DNA of 64,000 nucleotides, taken from contig NZ_JAEMXM010000002.1 in assembly GCF_016482785.1 (NCBI RefSeq), forward strand, positions 434,001-498,000, in the 5' to 3' direction. The notes under the pieces are model-generated. The model was not told the DNA's origin. It did no database searches and was given only the letters and a program-made list of their open reading frames with translations. Positions 54,408 to 63,479 of the stretch are shown one piece after another (position 1 is the stretch's first letter; every line of letters begins with the position of its first letter). The position numbers and the translations under genes are program-made. Source of the stretch: Paenibacillus alkalitolerans (GTDB taxonomy: Bacteria; Bacillota; Bacilli; Paenibacillales; YIM-B00363).

Positions 54408-55379
54408 TTACACGGGCTGCAAGTCTCCGGAGTATAACGTATACGACTGCCCGTCCTCGCTCTTCACAAGCAGCGCTCCATCCTCCGTAATGCCTTCCGC
54501 CCGCCCTGTGACCGGGCCATGTGCGGTTTGCACGGATACGGCAGCCCCCAGGGTGCAGGTCAGCGCTTCCCACAAATTACGAATCGGCGCGAAACCTTCC
54601 GCCAGATACAACTCATACAATGTTTCGAATTGATCGAAAAACTCTGCGATCAGCCGTTCCCTGGAGACGGCGCGCCCGCCGCGCTCGATTTTTAACGATG
54701 TCGCCTTGGAACGAAGCTCCTCCGGGAATTGTTCCTTCTCCAAATTCACGCTCACTCCAACTCCTGCAATCATCGCCGTAACCGTGTCCGCTTCCGCAAT
54801 GGACTCCACAAGAATGCCGCTAGTCTTCCGTCCGCCGATCATTATGTCATTAGGCCACTTGATGCGGGCGTCGAGCTCCGCTGTGCGCCGAATGGCGCGG
54901 CACAGCGCCACGGAAATGAGCAGCGTCATATGAGGCGCGCGTTTAAAGGGGAGCCCGGGCTTGATAATAAAACTCATCCATATGCCCTTCCCCGCGGGAG
55001 AATGCCAGCTGCGGCCCATTCGTCCTCGTCCCGACGTCTGCTGCTCGGCCAAGTACACCGCGCCCTCCGGCGCGCCCGCCAACAGCGCTTCATGAGCGAC
55101 GTTCTGCGTCGAATCAACCGAGTCCGAAATATGTACGGTACGGCCGAATACGCGTGTGCGGAGCATGGAAAGCAGCGCAGAAAGCTGAAGCCTTTCCGGC
55201 TCCTGCAGCAGCCGGTAACCGACCCGGGGAGACGACTCGAACCGGTAACCTTCCGCTTGAAGACGGCGAATACGTTTCCATACCGCCGTTCGGCTGATGC
55301 CGAGTATTTGGGACAACCGCTCGCCCGATACGAATTCGCCCTTCGAATCCGCAAATATGTCTAATATCGTATCGTTCAC
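54408..55379 (-). CDS. birA: Biotin operon repressor / biotin-[acetyl-CoA-carboxylase] ligase
   Basis: A 323-residue bifunctional protein: N-terminal winged helix (ERLSQILGISRTAVWKRIRRL, about 18-40), the ligase domain with GRGRMGRSWHSPAGKGIWMS and KWPNDIMIGGRKTSGIL, and a C-terminal SH3-like domain. It biotinylates acetyl-CoA carboxylase and, when charged, represses biotin genes. Its ATG overlaps the cca stop by 4 nt. Confidence 0.96.
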   Translation of the reverse strand: MNDTILDIFADSKGEFVSGERLSQILGISRTAVWKRIRRLQAEGYRFESSPRVGYRLLQEPERLQLSALLSMLRTRVFGRTVHISDSVDSTQNVAHEALLAGAPEGAVYLAEQQTSGRGRMGRSWHSPAGKGIWMSFIIKPGLPFKRAPHMTLLISVALCRAIRRTAELDARIKWPNDIMIGGRKTSGILVESIAEADTVTAMIAGVGVSVNLEKEQFPEELRSKATSLKIERGGRAVSRERLIAEFFDQFETLYELYLAEGFAPIRNLWEALTCTLGAAVSVQTAHGPVTGRAEGITEDGALLVKSEDGQSYTLYSGDLQPV

Positions 55380-56665
55380 TGCTGCGAATCTCCTTCTTCC
55401 GCCATTTCGCGGGCGCGCGCAATCAATGCGCCGCTTTCGTTAGGAACTCTGTTTAAAGACGCTTCGAACAACAGTCTCTTTAATAGATGGCTTAGCCATG
55501 GACCGCCCTTCTTGTTCAAAGCTTCCATCAGCGTACGGCCGTCGACGGCAAGCTCGCTTAAGGCCGTGACGCCCATCTCTTCAAGCCACCGGCATCCGTG
55601 CTCGGCATAAGGGCTTGTCCACCGGTAACCGTCGTAGGCTTGAAGCGCGGATGCTATGGGAAGCCAACGAACAGCCGTTTCTTTCGCGAAGCCGACTACC
55701 GCTGTTTTCCAAGCGGACTCGGCGTGCTGCGCGGGTACGGTCGATAACGTGTCATGCAATCCGATAAGCTTCTGCGCGTCTTCCGCGAAAGCGCGCGAAC
55801 CGCGAAGTGACGACACCGCCCCGCTCGCTTCGGAAGCGCTCAATCCCATGCGGTGGAGCCAGAGTGCCCAACGCTGGATCGTATCGGGCAAGCGCGGCAG
55901 CTCCGTCAACGGATCGGCGTCCGAATCGACGACGCCAAGCTGCCGCGGAAAGCGAAGCCGCGTCTTCGTCCACCGGAGTAATTCGCTTTCCGCAAGCAGC
56001 CGTACGGCCCGATACGGGTCGGCGCCCGACATCATTCGTTCGAGCTCCATTCGAACCCGCTCCATGGCGATACGGGAAAGCCCGGGAGCGCCGGCGAGCG
56101 CTTCTCTCCATGTCCGTTCGTCCACCGTAAGCTTATATTCTGCGGCGAACCGCACGCAGCGCAGCATGCGAAGCGCGTCTTCTCCGAACCGCAGGGCGGG
56201 GTCTCCTACGCAGCGCAGCACTTTCCGCTCCAGGTCTTCGCTGCCGCCGTACGGATCGATTAGTGTGCCGTCCACGCTCAACGCCATGGCGTTCATTGTA
56301 AAGTCCCGCCGCTCCAAATCGCCTTCTATAGAGTCGATGAATGAGACGGTGTCCGGCCGCCTCCCGTCCGTGTACTCCGATTCCGCCCGGAACGTGGTCA
56401 CTTCGAATGTGAACCCGCCGGAACGAACGGTGACCGTACCGTGCTGCAGCCCCGTCGGTATGGCGTCCGGGTACAGCTCCAGCACTTGCCCCGGGGTTGC
56501 GGAGCTTGCGATGTCCACATCCTTCAAAGCGCGTCCGAGCACAGAATCCCGGACACAGCCGCCGACAAAATAAGCCGCGTACCCGGCCCGGTTCAACCGC
56601 CGCAGCACTTCAAGTCCGGCTTTGCCCAATTCGGTTTGAAATAGACGCGCAAAAGGATTGCTCAT
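55376..56665 (-). CDS. cca: CCA tRNA nucleotidyltransferase
   Basis: A 429-residue class II nucleotidyltransferase that adds or repairs the 3' CCA of tRNAs without a template. The head has GGCVRDSVLGRALKDVDIAS with catalytic Asp residues; the neck has RRDFTMNAMALS, the nucleotide-selecting region with EDALRMLRCVRFAAEY. ATG 56665 overlaps the bshA stop by 4 nt, preferred over the ATG at 56692, which lacks a site. Confidence 0.95.
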   Translation of the reverse strand: MSNPFARLFQTELGKAGLEVLRRLNRAGYAAYFVGGCVRDSVLGRALKDVDIASSATPGQVLELYPDAIPTGLQHGTVTVRSGGFTFEVTTFRAESEYTDGRRPDTVSFIDSIEGDLERRDFTMNAMALSVDGTLIDPYGGSEDLERKVLRCVGDPALRFGEDALRMLRCVRFAAEYKLTVDERTWREALAGAPGLSRIAMERVRMELERMMSGADPYRAVRLLAESELLRWTKTRLRFPRQLGVVDSDADPLTELPRLPDTIQRWALWLHRMGLSASEASGAVSSLRGSRAFAEDAQKLIGLHDTLSTVPAQHAESAWKTAVVGFAKETAVRWLPIASALQAYDGYRWTSPYAEHGCRWLEEMGVTALSELAVDGRTLMEALNKKGGPWLSHLLKRLLFEASLNRVPNESGALIARAREMAEEGDSQQ

Positions 56666-57819
56666 TCGACCGACAACACCCGCTCCTTGCATTCATTCAG
56701 TACCCGGAAATATATATCTTCATATTGCTTCATGATCAAATCGTTGCAAAAGTCGTTTCTTGCACGATGGATGCATGCCTTGGACATGCGCTCATACAAC
56801 TCGTTGTCGCCGAGAAGCTGCAGCGCGAAATCGGCCATCGCTTTCGTGTCTCCGACCTCGGTCAAATAACCGGTTTCGCCGTGAGTCACGACTTCGGGAA
56901 TGCCGCCCGTCATCGAGCCGATCGTGGGCACGCCGCACGCCATCGCTTCCAGCGCGACAAGTCCGAAGCTCTCCTTCTCCGACGGCAGCAGCATAATATC
57001 CGCTACCGACAGCAGTTCGGCCACTTCGTCCTGCTTGCCCAAGAAGAGCACGCGTTCGCTTAGTCCCATCTCCTTCACCCTGGTCATGGTGCGGGCCATC
57101 TCCGGACCTTCTCCGATAAATACAAGCCGTGAAGGGATTTTCTCATTGACTCGGCGGAATACGTCCACCACATCTCCCACACGTTTCACCGGACGGAAAT
57201 TGGACACGTGCATCAATATTTTCTCGCCTCGCGGGGCGAAATCGCACCGGTATTTCGAGCAGTCGCGCGGATAATATACTCTCTTATCGACGAAATTGTA
57301 GGTCAAATCGATATCGCGCGTAATATTCAAGCGCTCGCGCGTCTCGCGAATGAGATCGAGCGATACCGCCGTAACCGCGTCGCTGTTGTTAATGCCCAGA
57401 CGAATCAAATCGCTCATGCTTTCATCCTGCGCCAATATGGTGATGTCCGTGCCGTGAAGCGTCGTCACCACTTTCAAGCTCCCTCCGACCATGCCCTTCG
57501 CGATGTACGCGCATACGGCGTGCGGAATCGCGTAATGTACGTGCAATATGTCGAGGTTTTGCATCTTGGCGACTTGCGCCATCTTCGCCGCCAGCGACAA
57601 GTCGTAAGGCGGATATTTGAACGCGTGATAATCCGTTGTTTCCACTTCGTGATAATAGATGTTTTTATGATAACCGCCTAATCTAAACGGCATGCTGTGC
57701 GTAATAAAGTGCACGCTGTGGCCCAGCTCCGCGAGCAGTTTCCCCAACTCCGTTGCCACAACCCCGGATCCGCCCAGCGACGGGTAACAGGTAATGCCGA
57801 TGTTCAACCTCTGTTTCAT
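56662..57819 (-). CDS. bshA: N-acetyl-alpha-D-glucosaminyl L-malate synthase
   Basis: A 385-residue GT4 family retaining glycosyltransferase, first step of bacillithiol synthesis, joining UDP-GlcNAc and L-malate. The N-terminal Gly-rich loop is CYPSLGGSGVVATELG; nucleotide-binding text VSNFRPVKRV and the EX7E motif ESFGLVALE are present. ATG 57819 with GGGAGG upstream. Followed by cca with overlap and preceded by bshB1, as in Bacillus. Confidence 0.95.
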   Translation of the reverse strand: MKQRLNIGITCYPSLGGSGVVATELGKLLAELGHSVHFITHSMPFRLGGYHKNIYYHEVETTDYHAFKYPPYDLSLAAKMAQVAKMQNLDILHVHYAIPHAVCAYIAKGMVGGSLKVVTTLHGTDITILAQDESMSDLIRLGINNSDAVTAVSLDLIRETRERLNITRDIDLTYNFVDKRVYYPRDCSKYRCDFAPRGEKILMHVSNFRPVKRVGDVVDVFRRVNEKIPSRLVFIGEGPEMARTMTRVKEMGLSERVLFLGKQDEVAELLSVADIMLLPSEKESFGLVALEAMACGVPTIGSMTGGIPEVVTHGETGYLTEVGDTKAMADFALQLLGDNELYERMSKACIHRARNDFCNDLIMKQYEDIYFRVLNECKERVLSVE

Positions 57820-57857
57820 CCCAACACCTCCCGTATCCATACTTATACATCTGCTGT

Positions 57858-58559
57858 TTAAAAAAGACTTACGGTAACCGGCACTTTGGACACGAAACCT
57901 TCCGCAAACCGCACTCCTATTTTCCCGCCGAGCAGCGCGTCCCGCTGCTCCACCCGCTCCAAGTAGCCTTGATTGAGCGGCGTGCTCACCACATCCGCGC
58001 CTTCTCGCTCGAACTGGCTCCGGTACGCACGCAGCGACTGTCTCTTCCGGTCATATACACCGGTTACGTCGACTGCCGCATCGGCTGCAAAGATATCGTT
58101 AATAAAATAAAAATAAATGCGTTCCACCGTCCACGCGGGCGTATCGGAAGCATATTTGCGCAGCTTGGCGTTGAACAGCGCCTCTTGCATCAGCTCGCTG
58201 CAAGCGACATGATCCGGGTGGCGGTCCTGCCAGTAAGGAACGAACACAAGTCTCGGGCGGCAGTTCCGGATTTCGCGGACAATCCGCTCCAGATGGCTTT
58301 CCGTTACCCGCAGTCCCCGGTCCGGGAGCTGCAGGCATGAACGGTAAGCAAGTCCGAGCGCCTCCGCTGCGGCGCTTGCTTCTTGCATCCTTGTCGGCAC
58401 ATCTCCGTTTGACGACATTTCCGCTTGGGTCAAATCGCAAATGCCGATGCGGTAACCGGCATCGGTGTGCTTCGCGATCGTTCCGGCCATCCCGATTTCC
58501 ACATCGTCCGGATGCGCTCCGAAGGCCAAAATATCCAGCGCGAGCGGATGCGGACTCAT
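57858..58559 (-). CDS. bshB1: Bacillithiol biosynthesis deacetylase
   Basis: A 233-residue zinc LmbE/PIG-L-fold deacetylase that removes acetate from GlcNAc-malate, giving GlcN-malate. Zinc and catalytic residues are in [13 protein letters not shown], and a later His in the [14 protein letters not shown] motif. ATG 58559 has GGAGG 7 nt upstream and overlaps the mgsA stop by 4 nt. The cysteine ligase bshC is not in the window. Confidence 0.95.
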   Translation of the reverse strand: MSPHPLALDILAFGAHPDDVEIGMAGTIAKHTDAGYRIGICDLTQAEMSSNGDVPTRMQEASAAAEALGLAYRSCLQLPDRGLRVTESHLERIVREIRNCRPRLVFVPYWQDRHPDHVACSELMQEALFNAKLRKYASDTPAWTVERIYFYFINDIFAADAAVDVTGVYDRKRQSLRAYRSQFEREGADVVSTPLNQGYLERVEQRDALLGGKIGVRFAEGFVSKVPVTVSLF

Positions 58560-58975
58560 GCCCGGTCCTCCGGCGTCATCGGATGCACGACGGCGCGCCA
58601 AGCGAAATCTCCGCGCTCGAGCGCCTTGACCAATATTTCCGCCGTCCCGAAATTCGTCGCGAGCGGAATATTATGAACGTCGCTTAAACGGAGCAGCGCG
58701 ATGATATCCGGTTCGTGCGGCTGCGCCATGAGCGGGTCCCGAAAGAAAAGAATTAGGTCCATTTCGTTCTGGGCCACCATCGCCCCGATTTGCTGATCTC
58801 CGCCGAGCGGACCCGAAAGGAACCGGTGCACTTTCAGTTTGGTGCTTTCCATGATTCGCTTTCCCGTTGTGCCCGTCGCATACAATTGATGTTTTTGCAG
58901 CACATGCTCGTAAGCTACGGCAAAATCGACCATGTCGTCTTTCTTGCGGTCGTGTGCGATTAACGCGATGTTCAT
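58556..58975 (-). CDS. mgsA: Methylglyoxal synthase
   Basis: A 139-residue enzyme turning dihydroxyacetone phosphate into methylglyoxal and phosphate, a phosphate-relief shunt of glycolysis. The catalytic Asp is in [11 protein letters not shown]; phosphate-binding text [12 protein letters not shown] and the TGTTG loop are intact. Neighbouring bshB1 and bshA are sensible, since bacillithiol helps detoxify methylglyoxal. Confidence 0.97.
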   Translation of the reverse strand: MNIALIAHDRKKDDMVDFAVAYEHVLQKHQLYATGTTGKRIMESTKLKVHRFLSGPLGGDQQIGAMVAQNEMDLILFFRDPLMAQPHEPDIIALLRLSDVHNIPLATNFGTAEILVKALERGDFAWRAVVHPMTPEDRA

Positions 58976-58992
58976 GAACGGTCGCCTCCAAG

Positions 58993-59799
58993 TTAATCCA
59001 TCAAATGTTCGAAACCGTATATTAACCCTTTGATGTCCATCACTTTATGTATGGCCGTCTTCACTCCCGGCATATAGCCTGCCCGATCGTACGAATCGTG
59101 GCGTATTTTCAGCGTTTGGCCGAATGCGCCGAACACGACCTCCTGCTGCGCGAAGACGCCCGGCAGGCGCACGCTGTGAATGCGGAAGCCGTCGTAGTAC
59201 GCTCCCCTGGCGCCTTCCAGCGTCTCGTGTTCGTTCGGGTTGCCCTGCTTTAGCTCCTGCCGTGTCTGCGAAATGAGCTCGGCGGTTTTGATAGATGTGC
59301 CTGACGGCGCATCCAGCTTCTGGTCGCCGTGATATTCGATAATTTCGACGTGCGGAAAATATTTTGCGGCTTCCTGCGAAAACTTCATCATTAGAATGGC
59401 CCCGATCGAGAAATTCGGAGCGATCAATCCGCCGATACCCGCTTCCTTGCACTGCTCGTCCAACGAGCGAATATCTGCGGGGGTAAACCCCGTCGTGCCC
59501 ATAACCGGACGAACTTTGTTTTTTATCGCGATTCGGGTATGTTCGGCCGCCAATTGAGGAGTTGTGAAATCGACCAGCACATCGGCCGATGCGCGCACCA
59601 ACGCATCGTCCAACTCGTCCGAAACGGTGACGCCGCATGCCGGCAATCCCGCAACCTCTCCGGCGTCACGCCCTTTCGAAGACGGCGAAACGGCGGCCGC
59701 CAAAACCAGTCCGGGGTCGCCGAGCACCATCTTCACCACTTCCCGCCCCATCCGGCCGCCTGCGCCGGAGACGGCGACTCGAATCGTTCGCTCGTTCAT
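58993..59799 (-). CDS. dapB: 4-hydroxy-tetrahydrodipicolinate reductase
   Basis: A 268-residue NAD(P)H-dependent reductase of lysine, diaminopimelate and dipicolinate synthesis. Dinucleotide motif [12 protein letters not shown], catalytic [15 protein letters not shown] (His and Lys), all present. ATG overlaps the stop of the upstream TPR gene by 4 nt. mgsA follows after 17 bp. Confidence 0.97.
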   Translation of the reverse strand: MNERTIRVAVSGAGGRMGREVVKMVLGDPGLVLAAAVSPSSKGRDAGEVAGLPACGVTVSDELDDALVRASADVLVDFTTPQLAAEHTRIAIKNKVRPVMGTTGFTPADIRSLDEQCKEAGIGGLIAPNFSIGAILMMKFSQEAAKYFPHVEIIEYHGDQKLDAPSGTSIKTAELISQTRQELKQGNPNEHETLEGARGAYYDGFRIHSVRLPGVFAQQEVVFGAFGQTLKIRHDSYDRAGYMPGVKTAIHKVMDIKGLIYGFEHLMD

Positions 59800-60317
59800 C
59801 GTTTATCCTCCAAATATGTGGCGAGTTTTGCCTTATATTGTTCAAGCAATTGTTGCGCCGTTCCATGCTCGGGATCCAATCGCAGCAATTCTTGCAGCGT
59901 GTGTACCGCTTCCCGGTATTCTTCCGCTCCCGCAAAAGCAGCCGCCAGCAGAACATAGTAGCTTTCTTCCAACGGATCCAACTCCAACGCCTGGCGCAAA
60001 TACGCTACCGCGAGCAGACAGCCGCGTTTGTTTTGGTCGATCAGACGCTCCGCTTGCACTGCTAAATCTTTCGCCTCCAGCGTCTTCAAGTGAGCGTCGT
60101 ATTCCGGCTGCGCCGGCGCCAGCCTCTTTGCCGTCCGCGCATGGCGCAGCGCTTCGGCCAGTTTATTGCTGCGGGCGTAAGTTATTGAGAGCTTATAGTG
60201 GTAATCCGGGTTGTCCGGATCTTGCTCGATGGCTCTCAAGAACCATTCGACAGCCGCTTCGAAATGCTGCCCGAGAATGGACTCGTATGCTTTCTGCAAT
60301 TCCGTTTCTCCGCCCAT
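59796..60317 (-). CDS. TPR-repeat protein inserted between ypjD and dapB
   Basis: A 173-residue helical protein with tetratricopeptide repeats (about 3-70 and 95-160; EWFLRAIEQDPDNPDYHYKL, AYLRQALELDPLEESYYVLL, TLQELLRLDPEHGTAQQLL). GGGAGG directly precedes two in-frame ATGs; the second is slightly better spaced. Coupled to dapB by a 4-nt overlap. Bacillus subtilis has no such gene between ypjD and dapB, so it is a lineage-specific insertion in a conserved cluster. Role unknown. Confidence 0.85.
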   Translation of the reverse strand: MGGETELQKAYESILGQHFEAAVEWFLRAIEQDPDNPDYHYKLSITYARSNKLAEALRHARTAKRLAPAQPEYDAHLKTLEAKDLAVQAERLIDQNKRGCLLAVAYLRQALELDPLEESYYVLLAAAFAGAEEYREAVHTLQELLRLDPEHGTAQQLLEQYKAKLATYLEDKR

Positions 60318-60371
60318 CATCCATCCTCCCTTACCAGTTAAGGATGATGGTACAGCATATTCGCACAGTCA

Positions 60372-60704
60372 CTAATCTGTGTTCAATTTAGTCCATCTAT
60401 CTTTGTCTCTCGTATTAAATTTGTGCATAACGGCGTCGTGCGCCTGCTGTAAATCGATTTGAAGCGAATTCGCAAAGCAAATTAATATAAACAAGATATC
60501 TCCAAGCTCATACTCGATAGAGTTTTCGGGCTCGTCCTTCTTCTTCGGTTTTTCCCCGAACGAATGGTTAACTTCCCTTGCCAGCTCTCCGACCTCTTCC
60601 GTCATCCGGGCAAGCATGGAGAGCGGAGAGAAATACCCTTCTTTGAATTGCGATATATATTCGTGTACTTCCTGCTGCATTTGTTTCATCGATTTGTCCG
60701 GCAC
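60372..60704 (-). CDS. MazG-type nucleotide pyrophosphohydrolase (YpjD-like)
   Basis: A 110-residue all-helical NTP pyrophosphatase. The metal-binding EExxE-12-28-ExxD pattern is visible in MTEEVGELAREV and EYELGDILF. The family hydrolyses non-canonical or surplus (d)NTPs. GTG start with AAGGGAACGAGG upstream. Equivalent in place and size to Bacillus subtilis ypjD. Confidence 0.9.
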   Translation of the reverse strand: MPDKSMKQMQQEVHEYISQFKEGYFSPLSMLARMTEEVGELAREVNHSFGEKPKKKDEPENSIEYELGDILFILICFANSLQIDLQQAHDAVMHKFNTRDKDRWTKLNTD

Positions 60705-60867
60705 GCCTCGTTCCCTTCTTTCGCCTGTCCTCGGATAACCTTATGTTAGCGCAAACGGACAAGGAGTACAAGAATAGCGGGCACTTCTGAAGACGGCTGC
60801 CGTTTTGTTAGAGGATGCCGCCTCATGTTACAATGACTTCATCGCAACGAAAAAAGAGGAGTCGCAT

Positions 60868-61749
60868 ATGAACCGCTGGATTTTACGTTTAGGAAACCAA
60901 CTGCTTCCGATTATGGTCGGAACGGCGATTTACTCGTTCGGCCTTCATTATTTTATTTTGCCAAACGAACTGATGGAGGGCGGAGTAACCGGGATTTCGA
61001 TCTTATTAAATTACATTTTGGGCATTCCGCTGTCTGTCTCTACTCTCGCACTGAATATACCGCTCTTCATTATCGGATGGAGAGTGCTCGGGAAGCGCGG
61101 AATGTTTCTGACCGTATTCGGCACACTCTCCCTCTCGTTCTTCCTTTACATCATAGAGCTGTTGATTAATATGGGCTGGATTCGTCCGTTCGTAACGGAA
61201 GACGATTATTTCTTAGCTACATTATATGCGGGATTGACGCTTGGAACCGGGTTGGGTATCGTGTTCCGGTTCGGAGGCACGACGGGCGGGGTGGACATTC
61301 TCGCCAGAATCGCAAATAAAACGAGGGGATGGAGCATAGGAAAGTTTTTCTTGATTTTTGACGCGCTCGTCATCGGCCTGTCGGTCTGGTACATCTCCAT
61401 GGAACGTGCATTGTATACGCTCGTAGCCGTGTTCGTCGCAGCGAAGATCATCGATTTGATTCAACAAGGGGAATATGCCGCGCGGGCGTTTACCGTCATA
61501 ACGGAACACCCGCAGACGATCGCCGATGCCATCATGAAAGAGATGGACCGTGGTGTGACGCTAATATCCGCCAGAGGCGGCTTTACCGGGCAGCCGAAGG
61601 AAATGCTGTATTGCGTCGTGTATAGACACGAAACCCGCCGTCTCGAGCGTCTCGTCCGGCGGGTCGATCCGAAAGCGTTTATAATCGTGAGCGAAGTGCA
61701 GGATGTGCTCGGCGAAGGCTTTAAATCCGATGCCGAGCCCGCCCATTGA
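60868..61749 (+). CDS. YitT family membrane protein (YpjC-like)
   Basis: A 293-residue protein with five or six membrane helices (about 8-180, DUF161 type, with GGTTGGVDILARI) and a C-terminal cytoplasmic DUF2179 domain (about 215-290). The transported species is unknown. ATG 60868 has GAGGAG 7 nt upstream; the longer reading is discarded. Divergent from ypjD and convergent with ypjB, 2 bp apart. Confidence 0.9.
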   Translation: MNRWILRLGNQLLPIMVGTAIYSFGLHYFILPNELMEGGVTGISILLNYILGIPLSVSTLALNIPLFIIGWRVLGKRGMFLTVFGTLSLSFFLYIIELLINMGWIRPFVTEDDYFLATLYAGLTLGTGLGIVFRFGGTTGGVDILARIANKTRGWSIGKFFLIFDALVIGLSVWYISMERALYTLVAVFVAAKIIDLIQQGEYAARAFTVITEHPQTIADAIMKEMDRGVTLISARGGFTGQPKEMLYCVVYRHETRRLERLVRRVDPKAFIIVSEVQDVLGEGFKSDAEPAH

Positions 61750-61751
61750 TA

Positions 61752-62654
61752 TTATAGTTTCCGGTCGAAGTCCCGTTCGCTCTTGACCCGGACATAGGCG
61801 GATTCCGAGTGGTAACGCCGCCATGCTACATACGTCAACACGATAACAATGACGGAACCGATCGCCAGCGACCAAAGAAACGGGTGCGGAGGCTCTTCAG
61901 TAGGCGCTAAGGGCAATATTGTTTCCTGATCGTCATCGTTTTGCCGGAATAAATCTTGAAGCCCCTGCGTCAAATTGGGCATGCTGCTCGCAAGCTGCCC
62001 CCACTCCTTCTTGCCGACGGTTCGGTCAAAGAACGCCGTCATCGAATCAAGCTTCACGGCTTCGGAGGCGTCTCTTGAAATCAATACGGCTGGACGAATG
62101 AGCTTCACATGCGAGCGCCATTTCTTTAATGCGGAATTTGCCGTATGTTGATCCCGCTTCTTCGCGGCATTTTCCAATTCGGTCAAGTCTTCCGACAACG
62201 GCTTGCGGAAATCGAGCCACATCGGCTGCTTCGGATGCGACAAAGCGTCGACGGCCAACCGGACGCGTATAACCTCTAATAACTGTTCGTGCTCATTCGG
62301 TTGTATAGAGTTGAATGAATGCAGCGCGGCCGAAATCGATTCCGTCAAAGCGCCCATTCCTTCTATTGAAGTAATACCCTCGAATGACAGCCTCGTCGCC
62401 GACACGGATAATTGTACGATTTTCCCCTTCGCATTTTCATAATCGCCGTCTTTCATGCTTTGGTACGCTTGCTCCGCATGCTTGTTCATCGTATCCAAAG
62501 CCGCGTATTGCTCATCGGTAACGACAGGTTTCGATTCGGTCGAACGTTCTTCCGCGGGAGCCGAACAGGCGGCTGCTGACGTTAGCACAAGAGCAGCGAG
62601 CACGATCAGGCGCATACCCCGGAGGAACGATGACCGCAACGTTTCCGTATTCAT
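61752..62654 (-). CDS. ypjB: Sporulation protein YpjB
   Basis: A 300-residue lipoprotein: signal with lipobox near SAAAC (Cys at about 28), a helical extracytoplasmic domain, then a membrane helix near 262-282 and a basic tail. It matches YpjB, linked to sporulation in Bacillus. ATG 62654 follows GGAGGGATGTCCC. The Shine-Dalgarno sequence and the A of the ATG are inside a near-perfect 43-nt palindrome, so translation may be controlled. Confidence 0.9.
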   Translation of the reverse strand: MNTETLRSSFLRGMRLIVLAALVLTSAAACSAPAEERSTESKPVVTDEQYAALDTMNKHAEQAYQSMKDGDYENAKGKIVQLSVSATRLSFEGITSIEGMGALTESISAALHSFNSIQPNEHEQLLEVIRVRLAVDALSHPKQPMWLDFRKPLSEDLTELENAAKKRDQHTANSALKKWRSHVKLIRPAVLISRDASEAVKLDSMTAFFDRTVGKKEWGQLASSMPNLTQGLQDLFRQNDDDQETILPLAPTEEPPHPFLWSLAIGSVIVIVLTYVAWRRYHSESAYVRVKSERDFDRKL

Positions 62655-62696
62655 GGGACATCCCTCCTTATCACCATGATATGGAGGGATGTCCCA
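62654..62696 (-). promoter_or_regulatory. Palindrome sequestering the ypjB ribosome-binding site
   Basis: Arms 62654-62667 and 62683-62696 are perfectly complementary over 14 bp. After one mismatch the inner TATCA-CCA-TGATA adds 5 bp. On the minus strand the 3' arm contains GGAGGGATGTCCC, that is the Shine-Dalgarno sequence up to the A of the ypjB ATG. It nearly fills the 44-nt gap after ypjA. No T-run, so not a normal terminator. Confidence 0.75.
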
Positions 62697-62698
62697 CT

Positions 62699-63364
62699 TT
62701 AGACGCGATTTTTTCTCGCGACCGCCACGCCTGCGTATGCGCACACAATTCCAAGCGCGCTTAAAGCGACGGTTACCGTTTGAACTTGCGGCACATCGTC
62801 CCACAACTGTTTCGGAAGCCACGGGTACACTCCGAACGTATAATCGATCGTGTCGTTCAGCAAGGTCCACAGGGCGCCAACCGCAACGGAAAGCGCGGTA
62901 AATCGGTAAAATCTCATATACAGCAGCGCTTCAAGCGCCATGCATGTGTGCGATACGACCAGCATCCACTGCCGCCACTCAATCTCGTTTCCTTGAGACG
63001 CGCCCCAAAAGATGATCGCCACCGCCCAAATCCCGTACTTTACTTGCGTGATGACGGCCAAGCCTTCCACGACACCCCGCCAGCTAATTGGCGCCGGAGC
63101 GTCCGTTGTTAAGGCGGGAGCTGCGGCGCGCCGATGCCGCAAGTCGCGTATGAGAAACCATAACGTTATCGTGAAAAACAAACTCGCCGTAGGACTGTCG
63201 GGAACGAACGGGACGAGCCATTCGCCGATCGTATACCATGTGTCCACGAGCTGCTTGCGATACCATTCGTATCCGTACGCGGTACCCAACGCGTTCACCC
63301 AAAACAGCGTCCACAGCACCCACGGTTGCAGTAAAAACGCCCGGCTCCAAAAGAAAGACAACAT
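62699..63364 (-). CDS. ypjA: DUF1405 membrane protein YpjA
   Basis: A 221-residue membrane protein with about six helices, matching DUF1405/YpjA. Text such as LLQPWVLWTLFWVNALGTAYGYEWYRKQL is characteristic. ATG 63364 has GGGAG 11 nt upstream; the longer reading covers the intergenic region and is not supported. First gene before ypjB; in Bacillus subtilis it follows qcrABC, which may lie right of the window. Confidence 0.87.
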   Translation of the reverse strand: MLSFFWSRAFLLQPWVLWTLFWVNALGTAYGYEWYRKQLVDTWYTIGEWLVPFVPDSPTASLFFTITLWFLIRDLRHRRAAAPALTTDAPAPISWRGVVEGLAVITQVKYGIWAVAIIFWGASQGNEIEWRQWMLVVSHTCMALEALLYMRFYRFTALSVAVGALWTLLNDTIDYTFGVYPWLPKQLWDDVPQVQTVTVALSALGIVCAYAGVAVARKNRV

Positions 63365-63479
63365 TCGCAACGCACTCCCAATTCTCTTTTTCAACTTTCT
63401 GCTGAACGTTTTACGGATAGGGTCAAATATTGACTCTATATTTGTTAATAAGGTCAATTTTGAGACTGTCGATTGATTG
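63365..63479. promoter_or_regulatory. Upstream region of ypjA
   Basis: Contains GTCAA-ATA-TTGAC (63422-63434) and further TTGAC-type half-sites. A sigma-A promoter is likely but not clear. No gene. Confidence 0.35.
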
